64,000 bases of DNA, from the NCBI RefSeq assembly GCF_001684975.1, contig NZ_MAYH01000045.1, forward strand, positions 496,001-560,000, read 5' to 3'. The notes below the pieces were generated by a model, which was not told the origin of the DNA, ran no database searches, and saw only the letters and a program-made list of their open reading frames with translations. This document shows, piece by piece, positions 1-9,921 of the stretch (positions are counted from its first letter, which is position 1; each line of letters opens with the position of its first letter). Origin of the DNA: Chryseobacterium artocarpi. Its GTDB lineage: Bacteria > Bacteroidota > Bacteroidia > Flavobacteriales > Weeksellaceae. The position numbers and the translations under genes are program-made.

Positions 1-2204
1 AACCAGGCGGAGGTCAGAATAACCAAGGTCAAGGTGGAAACAATCAAAACTCTGGAAATAATCAAGGTGGTCAAGGTGGAAACCGTCAACACAATAACAA
101 CAATGGTGGTGGACAAGGTGGAAACCGTCAAGGTCAAGGTGGGCAAGGAAACCGTCCTCAAGGTCAAGGTGGACAAGGAGGAAACCGTTTCGGAAATAAC
201 CAAGGAGGAAACCGTCCAGGTGGACAAGGTGGTGGATTTAAGAAAGGTGGACAAAATAACAGACCTGGTCAAAGAGTTATGCCAGTTGAATTAACTGACG
301 AACAAGTTAAAAACCAGATCAAGGAAACCTTAGAAAAACTTACCAATAAAGGAGGTAAATCTAAATCTGCAAAACACAGAAAAGATAAGAGAACTTTCCG
401 TAGAGAGCAGGATGAACGTCAGCAGGAGCTTGAAGCACAAGATAGAACGTTAAAAGTTACAGAATTTATTACTGTAGGTGAATTAGCGAGCTTGATGAAT
501 GTTTCGCCAACAGAAGTAATCTCTGCTTGTTTCTCACTTGGGGTAATGGTTACCATGAACCAAAGACTAGAAGCAGATACTCTATTATTAGTAGCTGACG
601 AATTTGGATACAAAATTGAATTCTCAGATGCTGATCTTGAAGATACAGATGCAGAAGATGAAGTAGATACTGAAGAAAGCTTAGTATCAAGAGCACCAGT
701 AGTTACTGTAATGGGACACGTTGACCACGGTAAAACTTCATTACTGGATTATGTTAGAAAGACTAACGTAATTGCAGGTGAATCCGGAGGTATTACACAG
801 CATATTGGAGCTTATAACGTGAAATTGGAAAACGGTCAGAGAATTACATTCTTAGATACACCAGGTCACGAAGCCTTTACAGCGATGAGAGCAAGAGGTG
901 CACAGATCACGGATATTGCAATTATTGTAATTGCTGCCGATGATGATGTAATGCCACAGACGAAAGAAGCAATTGCTCACGCGCAAGCTGCAGGTGTACC
1001 AATGATTATTGCTATCAACAAGGTTGATAAACCAAATGCTAACCCTGATAACATCCGTCAGCAGCTTTCTGGATTAAACCCGCCGGTTTTAGTAGAAGAA
1101 TGGGGTGGAAATGTTCAGGCTCAGGAAATTTCTGCTAAATTCGGTAATAATGTAGATGTATTATTGGAGAAAGTTTTATTACAGGCTGAAATGCTTGAAC
1201 TAAAAGCTAATCCTGACCGTTCAGCGAATGGAGTGGTTATTGAAGCATCTCTTGATAAAGGAAGAGGGTATGTAGCAACTATGTTGGTACAAACCGGAAC
1301 TTTAAGAGTTGGGGACTATGTAGTAGCAGGTAAAAACCACGGTAAAGTAAAAGCTTTACTTGATGAAAGAGGGAAAAACCTTGCGGAGGCAGGTCCTTCA
1401 ATTCCTGCAACAATCTTAGGATTAGACGGGGCGCCTACAGCAGGTGATAAATTCCGTGTTTACACTGACGAAAGTGAAGGTAAAGCGATCGCTAATAAGA
1501 GAGAGCAGTTACAGAGAGAACTTTCTATCAGAACGAAAAAACATACAACGCTTGAAGAACTAGGTAGACGTATTGCTTTAGGAGAATTCAAAGAATTGAA
1601 TATTATCCTTAAAGGTGACGTGGATGGTTCTGTAGAGGCATTATCTGACCAGTTACAAAGATTATCAACAGAAGAAATCAGCGTGAAAATTCTTCACTCA
1701 GGTGTAGGACAGATCACTGAATCTGATATAAACTTAGCGGCTGCATCTGATGCAATTATAATCGGATTCAATGTGAGAGCTGGTGCTAATGCAAAAGAAC
1801 TTGCAGACCGTGAAGAAATTGAAATCAGAACATATTCTGTAATTTATAAAGCTATCGATGAAGTAAAAGAAGCAATGGAAGGAATGCTTTCTCCTGAAAT
1901 TCAGGAGCAGGTAATCGGAAATGTTGAAATCCGTGAGGTATTCAAGATTTCTAAAGTTGGTTCAATTGCAGGTTGTATGGTTCTTACCGGAAAAGTTACA
2001 AGACAGTCAAAAGTACGTCTATTGAGAGATGGTATCGTTAAGTTTGATGGAGAGCTTGAAAGCTTGAAGCGTTTCAAAGATGATGTGAAGGAAGTAACGA
2101 AAGGTTATGAATGTGGATTGAACTTAAAAGGTTATAATGATATTGAAATCGGAGATATCCTTGAAGTTTACGAAGAAGTAGCTGTTAAGAAAAAGCTGAA
2201 ATAA
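1..2204 (+). CDS. infB: Translation initiation factor IF-2, 5' end outside window
   Basis: IF-2 is the GTPase that delivers initiator fMet-tRNA to the 30S subunit. The reading frame is open from base 3, so the true start lies upstream; the Met at 279 is internal. The first 90 or so visible residues are low complexity (Gly, Gln, Asn, Arg, with repeated GGQGGNR-type units) and belong to the variable N-terminal region. Then come a basic linker, the IF2_N-like helical segment (TVGELASLMNVSPTEVI), and the G domain with G1 GHVDHGKT, G3 DTPGHEAF and G4 NKVDKP. Domains II, III and C2 follow, with the typical IF-2 ending rich in KxFKDDVKEV-like sequence. The family assignment is certain. It ends just before a strong bidirectional terminator. 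Confidence 0.97.
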   Translation, partial: PGGGQNNQGQGGNNQNSGNNQGGQGGNRQHNNNNGGGQGGNRQGQGGQGNRPQGQGGQGGNRFGNNQGGNRPGGQGGGFKKGGQNNRPGQRVMPVELTDEQVKNQIKETLEKLTNKGGKSKSAKHRKDKRTFRREQDERQQELEAQDRTLKVTEFITVGELASLMNVSPTEVISACFSLGVMVTMNQRLEADTLLLVADEFGYKIEFSDADLEDTDAEDEVDTEESLVSRAPVVTVMGHVDHGKTSLLDYVRKTNVIAGESGGITQHIGAYNVKLENGQRITFLDTPGHEAFTAMRARGAQITDIAIIVIAADDDVMPQTKEAIAHAQAAGVPMIIAINKVDKPNANPDNIRQQLSGLNPPVLVEEWGGNVQAQEISAKFGNNVDVLLEKVLLQAEMLELKANPDRSANGVVIEASLDKGRGYVATMLVQTGTLRVGDYVVAGKNHGKVKALLDERGKNLAEAGPSIPATILGLDGAPTAGDKFRVYTDESEGKAIANKREQLQRELSIRTKKHTTLEELGRRIALGEFKELNIILKGDVDGSVEALSDQLQRLSTEEISVKILHSGVGQITESDINLAAASDAIIIGFNVRAGANAKELADREEIEIRTYSVIYKAIDEVKEAMEGMLSPEIQEQVIGNVEIREVFKISKVGSIAGCMVLTGKVTRQSKVRLLRDGIVKFDGELESLKRFKDDVKEVTKGYECGLNLKGYNDIEIGDILEVYEEVAVKKKLK

Positions 2205-2222
2205 TTATTCAGATATATTTAT

Positions 2223-2252
2223 AAAAATCCACCTCATTGAGGTGGATTTTTT
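2223..2252. terminator. Bidirectional rho-independent terminator
   Basis: A near-perfect stem (AAAAATCCACCTCA / TGAGGTGGATTTTT, arms 2223-2236 and 2238-2251) lies between the convergent infB and the minus-strand gene ending at 2274. A/T tracts flank both sides, so it can end transcription from either direction. Confidence 0.9.
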
Positions 2253-2273
2253 ATTTTAAAGTATAAAATGGTC

Positions 2274-2951
2274 TTAATTCTGATTAAGGAAGGTAACCAG
2301 TTTGGTTAAGTCTTCATCTTTGTCAAACTTAATCTTATTAGATTTGAAGAATGCTGTTAAAGCATCTTTTTTGTCTGGGAATTCTGCTATGATTTCTTTT
2401 TGATTTCTTGGCTTTTTTATGAAACCTTTTTCTGTTTTAATGTAGTATACAGGGTCTAGATTACGGAAGTTTGCCGGTTTTTCACTTGCATAACCATTCG
2501 CAGCAGGAACAACATCTGTAAATTTGGTTTTAATCTTTTTATATAAAGAGTTCTTACCATTTACAAGTTCAAAAAAATATCCGCTTAATTCATCCAATGT
2601 TTCAAGTAATACTATTGTTTGCTTAGGAGATGATACTTCAATTCTTGAAAATTCAGCATTTTTGGGGAGAACTCGAACTTCATTATTTTTTTTAAATTCT
2701 ATTTCATCCGAATAACTATTATATCGTACAGGTACTTGTTCATAGTTATCTGCAATTTTAGCCATTGTAAAGTCTTTGGTGTAATACGGAGAACCGGCTA
2801 TTTCTTCATATTTAAATGTTTTACCTGTTGTAGATTTTATACCATCAAATACTGACTGAGTACCTGTGGCTCCATTAACTGAAAGGGTGTTTTGAGCAAA
2901 GCTAAAATTAATCCCTGCTAAAACAAATGTGGTTATGATTGTTTTTTTCAT
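2274..2951 (-). CDS. Exported protein of unknown function
   Basis: A 225-residue protein with a clear cleavable signal peptide (MKKTIITTFVLAGINFSFAQ), so it is probably periplasmic or outer-membrane associated. I do not recognise a domain. The mature part mixes short beta-prone stretches with a Lys-rich C-terminal third, and there are no cysteines or repeats. It is not a T9SS cargo, since it has no C-terminal sorting domain. It stands alone, convergent with infB and divergent from the SusC gene across 439 nt. Confidence is high that it is a gene; the function is unknown. Confidence 0.8.
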   Translation of the reverse strand: MKKTIITTFVLAGINFSFAQNTLSVNGATGTQSVFDGIKSTTGKTFKYEEIAGSPYYTKDFTMAKIADNYEQVPVRYNSYSDEIEFKKNNEVRVLPKNAEFSRIEVSSPKQTIVLLETLDELSGYFFELVNGKNSLYKKIKTKFTDVVPAANGYASEKPANFRNLDPVYYIKTEKGFIKKPRNQKEIIAEFPDKKDALTAFFKSNKIKFDKDEDLTKLVTFLNQN

Positions 2952-3390
2952 TTTTTAAAATTATGAAATTTTGGTTTTATGTCAAAAGTATAAATATAAT
3001 ATTCAAAATGGATATATTGAATTATTTTTTTTTAAGTATATGGGAATTGTAAAGTGGTATGCTGTTTTTTTAAAATGATAATAGATTGTTGTTGGATGAT
3101 TAATTTTTTACTTTAAAAGACTTGGTTGTGTGGAAATTAACAATGGTATAATTTAGATTTGTTATAAATAATATTTTAATCACTGTTTATTAAGTGTTAA
3201 AATTGCTGTTTTTGGTTAATGATGTTAAAATTTATTAAATTAAATCTATCTAATATTATGGATTTCTTTATGTGTAATGGGGAATGGTTGCGATATTATG
3301 AATGAAAATGGTGCAATTCGGTGTAAAAAATTTGCCAGTGTTAATATTTATTAACATATTTGCCTCTAAAATATATTAAAATTTGTTAAT
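2952..3390. other. AT-rich divergent intergenic region
   Basis: These 439 nt separate the minus-strand exported protein from the SusC gene. I see no ORF, tRNA or known riboswitch consensus. It is very AT-rich. The only interpretable signal is a weak promoter near 3331-3362. Confidence 0.6.
3331..3362 (+). promoter_or_regulatory. Candidate flavobacterial promoter for SusC/SusD pair 1
   Basis: TTTG at 3331-3334 is followed after 20 nt by CATATTTG (3355-3362), a one-mismatch version of the TAnnTTTG -7 element. It ends 28 nt before the SusC start. Spacing fits the Bacteroidota consensus, but the -7 is imperfect. Confidence 0.4.
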
Positions 3391-6243
3391 ATGAATGTTA
3401 AACTACGTGTATTAACAGCTGGTGTTTTGTTTTTTACAGGACAGGCTGTATTTGCTCAGGAGGGTAAAAAAGACTCCAAAGACAAAGAGACGAAAATTGA
3501 GGAAGTAGTTGTTTTGGGGTATAGTAAAACATCCACTAAAGCTAAATCTACATCTTCTTCAATCACTGTTGGAGCAGAAACATTAGAAAACAGACCCAAT
3601 ATTTCTGTTTTAAATTCAATTCAAGGGACAGCTCCCGGAGTTGTTATTAACTCAGGGTCTGGATCTCCAGGTTCAGGAAAATTTAACATATTAATTAGAG
3701 GTATGAGTTCCTTAAATGGTTCTACAGATCCTTTATATGTAATCGATGGTGTTATTACTTCCGGATCTCAGTTTAGAAACTTGAACTCATATGATATTGA
3801 AACTTTCAGTATTCTAAAAGATGCTCAGGCGACAGCTATTTATGGTAACAGAGCTGCAAATGGGGTTGTTGTAATTACTACAAAAACAGGTAGATTTAAT
3901 TCTGGTTTAAGGGTTTCTTATGACGCTTTGACTTCTTTTAGTAAAATGCCTGGAGTTAAATATAACATGGCTAGCGGTAAGCAGCTATTACAGATCCAAA
4001 AGAACTACCTTACAGGTGATGGAGGAGATATGGATCAGGCAGATATTGATAACTGGAATATAAATACTGATTGGGATAAACAATTTACTCAAATCGGTAT
4101 TGGACAACAGCATAATATTTCAATTACAGGAGGAGGTGAAAATATCAACAATTTCCTTTCCTTAGGATATTTAGATCAGCAGGGTACTGTTAAGTCTACT
4201 GACTTTAAGCGATTTACATTAAGAAATAACCTTAATGGGAAGTCTAAAGATGGTAAATTAACTTTTGGTGCTGTTCTAGGGCTTGGTTACTCGAAAAGAA
4301 ACCAGCTGGATGATGAAGAAAATTCAGCTATTGCTAATAACCCATTACAGAACCCATTATTCGGAGGGGTACTTTCTTCTACTTATAAAACTCCTTCTCC
4401 ATATGCAAGCGGACAAGAATTGTTTAACAATATTGGTCAGACCATTAACGGAAATACGCAGTGGATTCTTCAGGATAATATTAATGGAGGAATTAGAAAC
4501 AAATATACTGAATTAAGTATCTCTGCTAATGCTAATGTCAATTATAAGCTAACAGATTATTTAAGTGTAGGAAATAGAACTGGTATAGAATACAAAGAAT
4601 ACGAAAGAATCTTTGCGAGATCAGCTCAGGGATACCTTGCACTTTCTGTAGCAGCAGGACAAGGAGCTAGATATGCAGGGGTTGAAACATTTACTACTAC
4701 ACAGGATTTAACTGTTAACAGTATTACAAATATTACTTTTAACAAGTCTTTTGGTGATCATACCATTTCAGCTGCGGCTTATATGGATTACATCAAAGCA
4801 CATGTGAATATTAATTCTCAGACACAAAATGGATTGAATCCATTGCAATGGCAGTTCGGTGCCGGTACTGGATATATTCCATTCAACCCGGATACGCCTA
4901 ACTTGTACAGACCTTCAGTATCTGCTTCGAAAGTTACCGCTGGAACTTTAGCTTACTTCGGAACGTTAGACTATGATTATAAAGATAAATATGGTGTAAG
5001 TGGAGTAGTAAGAAGAGATGGATCTTATCGTTTCCTTCCTACTAACAGATGGGAGACATTCTGGTCAGTAGCTTTACGATGGAATATAGATAAAGAAGAT
5101 TTCATGGCTAATTCTGGATTCAGATTATTGAAACTTAGGGCTTCAATGGGGACAACTGGAAACCAGAATTTAGGTGTACCTGTTAATAATGTTAACCCAT
5201 TAGTTCAACTTCCAAATAACTTCCTTGATTTATATAATGGTATTTCAGGATATCAGAATATCCTAGGATATAACTTTGTTAACCTGTCTAATCCTTATTT
5301 AAGATGGGAGCAGGTAAAGCAGACCAACGTAGGGGTTGATTTTAACTATAAAGGTATTGTTGAAGGTAGTTTTGATTATTATCAAAAGAGAACTTCAAGA
5401 ATGTTTAACAACCTACAGAGATCTGCTGTAACAGGATACTGGGACATTAGAGGAAATGATGGTATTCTTGATAACAAAGGAGTTGAAGGGTTAATCAGAT
5501 ACAATGCTATTAAGACTGAAAACACGAAGTTATCATTCTTTGTGAACGGGGCTTATAACTCGAACAAGATTGTTTCCATGAATAATGAGGATATCTCTGA
5601 TGATATTGCACACGCAATTGGCGGTCCTGCAAACCAGTATATTCTTTATCCATATTTAGGAGTTAATCCAAACAATGGAAACATGTTATTCCTTGATATT
5701 AATGACAACATTACAGAGAATCCACAGACATCTGATAGAAGACGTACAGGGAAATCTCCATATGCTAAATTCACAGGAGGTTTTGGATTTAATTTCCAAC
5801 ATAAAGGTTGGTTCTTAGATACATTATTCTCTTTCCAACAAGGAGGATGGATTTATGACAACTTAATGTCATGGGCAATGAACCCTAACTATTCTGATGG
5901 AAATAACGTTTCTGCAGACCTTCTTAATGCCTGGACGCCTGATAACAGAAATACAGATGTTCCTGCTTTAGAAGCTGATAATACAGGTAGAGATGGTTCT
6001 TCTGACAGATTCTTAAAGAGTACGGATTTCATCAGACTTAAAAATGTTTCTCTAGGGTACTCTTTTACTAAAGATCAGTTAGGAAAATTACCGGTTAGAG
6101 GTATTAAAGTATTTGTTCAGGCGGAAAACATTTATACATGGACGAAATGGAAAGGTTTCGATCCTGAGCCTGTAACTACAGCTTCACTAAATGTATATCC
6201 TAACCCTAAAACAGTTTCTGTAGGATTAAATGTTGATTTTTAA
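3391..6243 (+). CDS. SusC/RagA-family TonB-linked outer-membrane transporter
   Basis: A 950-residue outer-membrane barrel that, with its SusD partner, imports an oligomeric nutrient using TonB energy. It has a signal peptide (ending AVFAQ, about residue 22), a short acidic/basic linker, a TonB-box-like segment (KIEEVVVLGYS), and a plug domain with the SusC signatures DPLYVIDGV and ILKDAQATAIYGNRAANGV. The rest is barrel strands. Unlike many SusC proteins it has no N-terminal carboxypeptidase-like (CarboxypepD_reg) domain. It is followed after 12 nt by a SusD gene, so the two form an operon. There is no adjacent glycosidase, sulfatase or anti-sigma factor, so the substrate cannot be inferred. 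Confidence 0.93.
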   Translation: MNVKLRVLTAGVLFFTGQAVFAQEGKKDSKDKETKIEEVVVLGYSKTSTKAKSTSSSITVGAETLENRPNISVLNSIQGTAPGVVINSGSGSPGSGKFNILIRGMSSLNGSTDPLYVIDGVITSGSQFRNLNSYDIETFSILKDAQATAIYGNRAANGVVVITTKTGRFNSGLRVSYDALTSFSKMPGVKYNMASGKQLLQIQKNYLTGDGGDMDQADIDNWNINTDWDKQFTQIGIGQQHNISITGGGENINNFLSLGYLDQQGTVKSTDFKRFTLRNNLNGKSKDGKLTFGAVLGLGYSKRNQLDDEENSAIANNPLQNPLFGGVLSSTYKTPSPYASGQELFNNIGQTINGNTQWILQDNINGGIRNKYTELSISANANVNYKLTDYLSVGNRTGIEYKEYERIFARSAQGYLALSVAAGQGARYAGVETFTTTQDLTVNSITNITFNKSFGDHTISAAAYMDYIKAHVNINSQTQNGLNPLQWQFGAGTGYIPFNPDTPNLYRPSVSASKVTAGTLAYFGTLDYDYKDKYGVSGVVRRDGSYRFLPTNRWETFWSVALRWNIDKEDFMANSGFRLLKLRASMGTTGNQNLGVPVNNVNPLVQLPNNFLDLYNGISGYQNILGYNFVNLSNPYLRWEQVKQTNVGVDFNYKGIVEGSFDYYQKRTSRMFNNLQRSAVTGYWDIRGNDGILDNKGVEGLIRYNAIKTENTKLSFFVNGAYNSNKIVSMNNEDISDDIAHAIGGPANQYILYPYLGVNPNNGNMLFLDINDNITENPQTSDRRRTGKSPYAKFTGGFGFNFQHKGWFLDTLFSFQQGGWIYDNLMSWAMNPNYSDGNNVSADLLNAWTPDNRNTDVPALEADNTGRDGSSDRFLKSTDFIRLKNVSLGYSFTKDQLGKLPVRGIKVFVQAENIYTWTKWKGFDPEPVTTASLNVYPNPKTVSVGLNVDF

Positions 6244-6255
6244 TAGAAAAAAGTT

Positions 6256-7881
6256 ATGAAAAGAATAATAAATACAATATTAACAGTAGCAACGTTATCG
6301 ACAGTAGGATTCACTCTGAATAGCTGTCAGGATGCATTAGATATTACTCAGGCTGGAGAGCTAAAACCTGAAGATGTATTTACTACTGTTGCTAATTTAA
6401 ATGATGTCTTAAACGGATCTGTTTATGCGCAATTAGAACCCATTGAAGAAATATATTTTTCTGCAGTATTTACAGACGAAGTAAAGCCTGGACATGGTAG
6501 CGGAGGGCAAGAATATGAACTTCACAGACTTTTCTTAGATCCATCTTCTCCAGTTGTTAACTCATCTGCCTCTATAGGTGTTACTCCTCCAAGTTTTGGT
6601 ATTTGGATGAATGAATATAGAGTAATTAATAGAATTAATAGATTACTTGAAGGTGCACAAAAGATTACTCCTAATACTGCTGCTGAAAAAGCACAGTATA
6701 ATAGTATTATTGCACAAGCTAGAGCAATGAGAGCTTATTGCTACCTTCAATTAGAAGCGTATTTTGCTCCTGATATGAAAGATCCTAATGGTCTGGGAGT
6801 TATTTTAATAAAAGATGTTCCTGCTACAGATGCTAAATTACCAAGATCTAAAAATCAGGATGTATATGACTTTATTAATGCAGATTTAGATTATGCAAGA
6901 AGTATACTTACATACTCTGCTACAGCTCCTACAAGATACGCTGTAGGTAAAGCATTCGTAAACTCAGTTACTGCACGTTTTAACTTATATAGAGGTAACA
7001 TGGCTTTAGCAAAACAATATGCTAAAGAAGTAATTGATAATTCAGGATTGACTTTAACTCCAGCTACTCCAAGTTCTATTCTTATTGATCCATTAAAGCC
7101 GGAATTAGGATATCAGCCTGTTGGAAATGTGCCTTGGTCTAATGCTTTTTATCCAAATGCCGGATCTTTTAATCCATATAAAAACATGTGGAATGATACA
7201 CAAAGAGGAGAAATCATTTTCTCTCTTAACAGACTTGCATTAGGTGCTGGAGCTCCAATTGGTCCAAGATGGAACACAAACAGTTCTAGTATTTCAGGTA
7301 ACCCAATGTGGAACTGGGGAAGAAATATTTACAATATGTTTACAAACAACGATATAAGAAAATATACTTATGTTGATCCTTCTTCTACGCCAAATGTAAA
7401 CTGGAATCAGCCGAATGTAAACACACGTTTGGATAGATTAGTTGTTGATAAATACCCTGGTAAAACTGGTTCTGCAACAAGAAATGATATTAAGGTATTT
7501 AGACTATCTGAAATGTATTTCATTTTAGCTGAAGCTGAAGCTGCAACTGGAAACCTGGCAGCAGCACAAACGCTAATCCAGCAAGTAAGAAATGCTAGAT
7601 ACTTTGATGCCGTTCCTACTACACCTACTTATACAAGTACTCAGGTAGCGTATGCTGATATCTTAAAAGAGCGTAGAATTGAACTAGCATTGGAAGGACA
7701 CCGTTACCTAGACTTAAAAAGGTTAGCTGTAGCAGCTGGTGTTTCTATGGATAGAAACGTTACTGATGATGTTATTCCTGCTAAGAATTTACCAAATGGT
7801 GATTACAGATATACTTTACCTATTCCAATTAAGGAAATATCTGCAAACCCTAATTGCGTACAAAACCCTGGTTATAACTAA
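6256..7881 (+). CDS. SusD/RagB-family nutrient-binding surface lipoprotein
   Basis: A 541-residue SusD-type lipoprotein that forms the lid over the SusC barrel. The signal peptide ends in a lipobox (TLNSC) followed by QDALD, and Asp/Gln after the Cys fits surface export. The N-terminal half carries TPR-like helices typical of SusD (ARAMRAYCYLQLEAYF). The C-terminal half has the family hallmarks FRLSEMYFILAEAEA and ILKERRIELALEGHRYLDLKR. Length is normal for the family. It is co-transcribed with the SusC gene 12 nt upstream and followed by a strong terminator. Confidence 0.93.
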   Translation: MKRIINTILTVATLSTVGFTLNSCQDALDITQAGELKPEDVFTTVANLNDVLNGSVYAQLEPIEEIYFSAVFTDEVKPGHGSGGQEYELHRLFLDPSSPVVNSSASIGVTPPSFGIWMNEYRVINRINRLLEGAQKITPNTAAEKAQYNSIIAQARAMRAYCYLQLEAYFAPDMKDPNGLGVILIKDVPATDAKLPRSKNQDVYDFINADLDYARSILTYSATAPTRYAVGKAFVNSVTARFNLYRGNMALAKQYAKEVIDNSGLTLTPATPSSILIDPLKPELGYQPVGNVPWSNAFYPNAGSFNPYKNMWNDTQRGEIIFSLNRLALGAGAPIGPRWNTNSSSISGNPMWNWGRNIYNMFTNNDIRKYTYVDPSSTPNVNWNQPNVNTRLDRLVVDKYPGKTGSATRNDIKVFRLSEMYFILAEAEAATGNLAAAQTLIQQVRNARYFDAVPTTPTYTSTQVAYADILKERRIELALEGHRYLDLKRLAVAAGVSMDRNVTDDVIPAKNLPNGDYRYTLPIPIKEISANPNCVQNPGYN

Positions 7882-7901
7882 AATATAATCATATTATACA
7901 C

Positions 7902-7928
7902 AACCCCTGCTCAAAGCAGGGGTTTTTA
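7902..7928 (+). terminator. Rho-independent terminator of SusC/SusD operon 1
   Basis: Stem AACCCCTGC / GCAGGGGTT with loop TCAAA, followed by a T run. It lies 20 nt after the SusD stop codon. Confidence 0.92.
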
Positions 7929-7968
7929 TTTGCTATTATTTCTTATTTTTGCTGTACAATAATGAATA

Positions 7969-9909
7969 ATGAAGTACATACTTTTCATACTTACTTTCTT
8001 TGGCTTTGCTGCACACGCACAGGTTGTTAATACAGCGGATAATAATAAATCTCAGCAAAAACCGGAGGATACACTTGTCATAGACTCAGGAAAAAAAGAC
8101 TCCTTAAAGATTTTTAAACCAACCATCAATGATTATCAATATCAGACTCAGTTCTCCGAGAGAAAAGTGTTTGATACGGTGATGACATTTGATAAAACCT
8201 ATATATTTTCACAATATAACAATACAGACAACTTTGGTAGAGTACAACCAGCTAATATCGGGTCAGGATTTAATCCTTTAGTATTTGAAGTGAATGCTGA
8301 ACAGAACCTTTCATTACTACCTTCCAATAAATCCTACATGATTCTGGGCGCAAATGATGTGAAATATTATGATGTAAAAACTCCGACAGCTGCATTTGTT
8401 TATCATAATGCAATGAGGAACGGGGCGGCTTTACGATCTACCTATACTCAAAATATTGGTAAAAGATTCAACTTTGCTTTAGAGTATATGGGACTTCGTT
8501 CACAAGGTCTTTACAGAAATGCTTTGTCTGCAAATAACAATACAATATTCTCAGGACACTATACCTCAAAAAGCGGAAACTATGAACTTTTTGCCCACTA
8601 CATTCACCAAAACATAAATAACCAGGAAAACGGTGGTATTCTAGAGGATGATTTATTTCAATCAGGTAGTAGTGACTATAAAAACAGACAAAACGCTCAG
8701 GTCAATTTAGAGTCTAGCAGCTCACAGTTTGCTTACAGAAGATATTATCTAAGCCATCAGTTTACCCCTTTCAATTCAGAAAAATTTCCTTTCAGTATCA
8801 GACATACTATTTCTCATCAAGGAAATAAATATTACTATAACCAAGGAACATTAGAAGGATATTGGTATAAAGATCCTGTAGAATTAGTCAATGGATTTCC
8901 TTTAACAACAAAGAAATATTCAAGCAACTTCAGCAATACTTTAAGCTTGGTTTTTAACAATGAAAAATTCAAGTTGGATGCCGGAGTTCGTTATCAATCT
9001 ATTAAACTGGGAATAAGAGACGTTGTTGCATTAAACGGAGTTCCTTTCCCTGAAGAACTTAAAGAAAACAGAATCGGTGCCGTAGGAAATCTGCAGGTAA
9101 AACTTTGGGATAAAATTCAATTGAATTCATTCTTAGAATTTTCAAATGGAAGTCAATTTAAAAGTTACCTTAAAACAACCAATAATCTGAAGTTTGAGCC
9201 AATAAAAGATTATTTTGTGAATGCAAAAGTAAACTTTCAAAGCGCTTATCCATCATTCAACTATTTGTTAAACACATCCGTTTACAACAAATTCAATTAC
9301 TATCTTGAAGATGCAAAAAACCAATCCGTGATGGAACTTGGTGGAAGTATAAACCTAAAATGGTTTAAAACAGAAATCTTCGCCAACTATTTCAGAATAG
9401 ACAATTACACTTATTTTGACAGTAATGCAGCTCCAAAACAGAGCGAAAGTTCATTGAATATTTCTCAGATTGGAGGAGACGCCACATTTAGCTATGGTAA
9501 ATTCCATTTGAACACAAGATTGCACTTCCAGAATGCTTTGACGAATAAAAATCTTTTGCCAATGCCAAGCTTTATCGGAAGAGCTAACATTTTCTATCAA
9601 ACATTGGCATTTAAAAAGGCAGCAGAAATCCAGGCTGGGGTAAAAATATATTACTTCTCTAAATTTGGTTCAAGAGATTATTCTCCTATCCTTAACGAAT
9701 ATCTTCTTCCAGATTCAAAAGCGTTCTCCATCGGAGGACAACCTATCGCCGATCTATATATTAATATGAAGGTTAAAAAGATGTTCTTTTTCATAGAAGG
9801 ACAGCAGATAGGAACCTTTATTTCTCATAACAAAGCATATGCATTTCCACATTATCCGGTGTATGACTTCAGATTGAATATCGGAATTGTGTGGTATCTG
9901 TTCAACTAA
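7969..9909 (+). CDS. Putative porin (Porin_10-like outer-membrane barrel)
   Basis: A 646-residue protein with a signal peptide (MKYILFILTFFGFAAHAQ). After a charged linker come many amphipathic, aromatic-rich beta strands ending in the aromatic-rich segment IGIVWYLFN, as expected for outer-membrane barrel insertion. The sequence style (IFSQYNNTDNFGRVQPANIG, ELFAHYIHQNINNQENGG) matches the Bacteroidota putative porin family. It is not TonB-dependent, as no plug domain is visible. A TATTTTTG -7 element (7944-7951) lies 17 nt before the start. It may be co-transcribed with bshC 12 nt downstream. The family is recognised by eye; the transported substrate is unknown. Confidence 0.8.
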   Translation: MKYILFILTFFGFAAHAQVVNTADNNKSQQKPEDTLVIDSGKKDSLKIFKPTINDYQYQTQFSERKVFDTVMTFDKTYIFSQYNNTDNFGRVQPANIGSGFNPLVFEVNAEQNLSLLPSNKSYMILGANDVKYYDVKTPTAAFVYHNAMRNGAALRSTYTQNIGKRFNFALEYMGLRSQGLYRNALSANNNTIFSGHYTSKSGNYELFAHYIHQNINNQENGGILEDDLFQSGSSDYKNRQNAQVNLESSSSQFAYRRYYLSHQFTPFNSEKFPFSIRHTISHQGNKYYYNQGTLEGYWYKDPVELVNGFPLTTKKYSSNFSNTLSLVFNNEKFKLDAGVRYQSIKLGIRDVVALNGVPFPEELKENRIGAVGNLQVKLWDKIQLNSFLEFSNGSQFKSYLKTTNNLKFEPIKDYFVNAKVNFQSAYPSFNYLLNTSVYNKFNYYLEDAKNQSVMELGGSINLKWFKTEIFANYFRIDNYTYFDSNAAPKQSESSLNISQIGGDATFSYGKFHLNTRLHFQNALTNKNLLPMPSFIGRANIFYQTLAFKKAAEIQAGVKIYYFSKFGSRDYSPILNEYLLPDSKAFSIGGQPIADLYINMKVKKMFFFIEGQQIGTFISHNKAYAFPHYPVYDFRLNIGIVWYLFN

Positions 9910-9921
9910 AAACTATACAGG

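Noticed and set aside
34..294. 86-residue ORF rich in Val/Lys/Thr at the left edge
   Set aside because: It is a shadow of the low-complexity infB N-terminal coding region, which is open in frame 3 from the window start.
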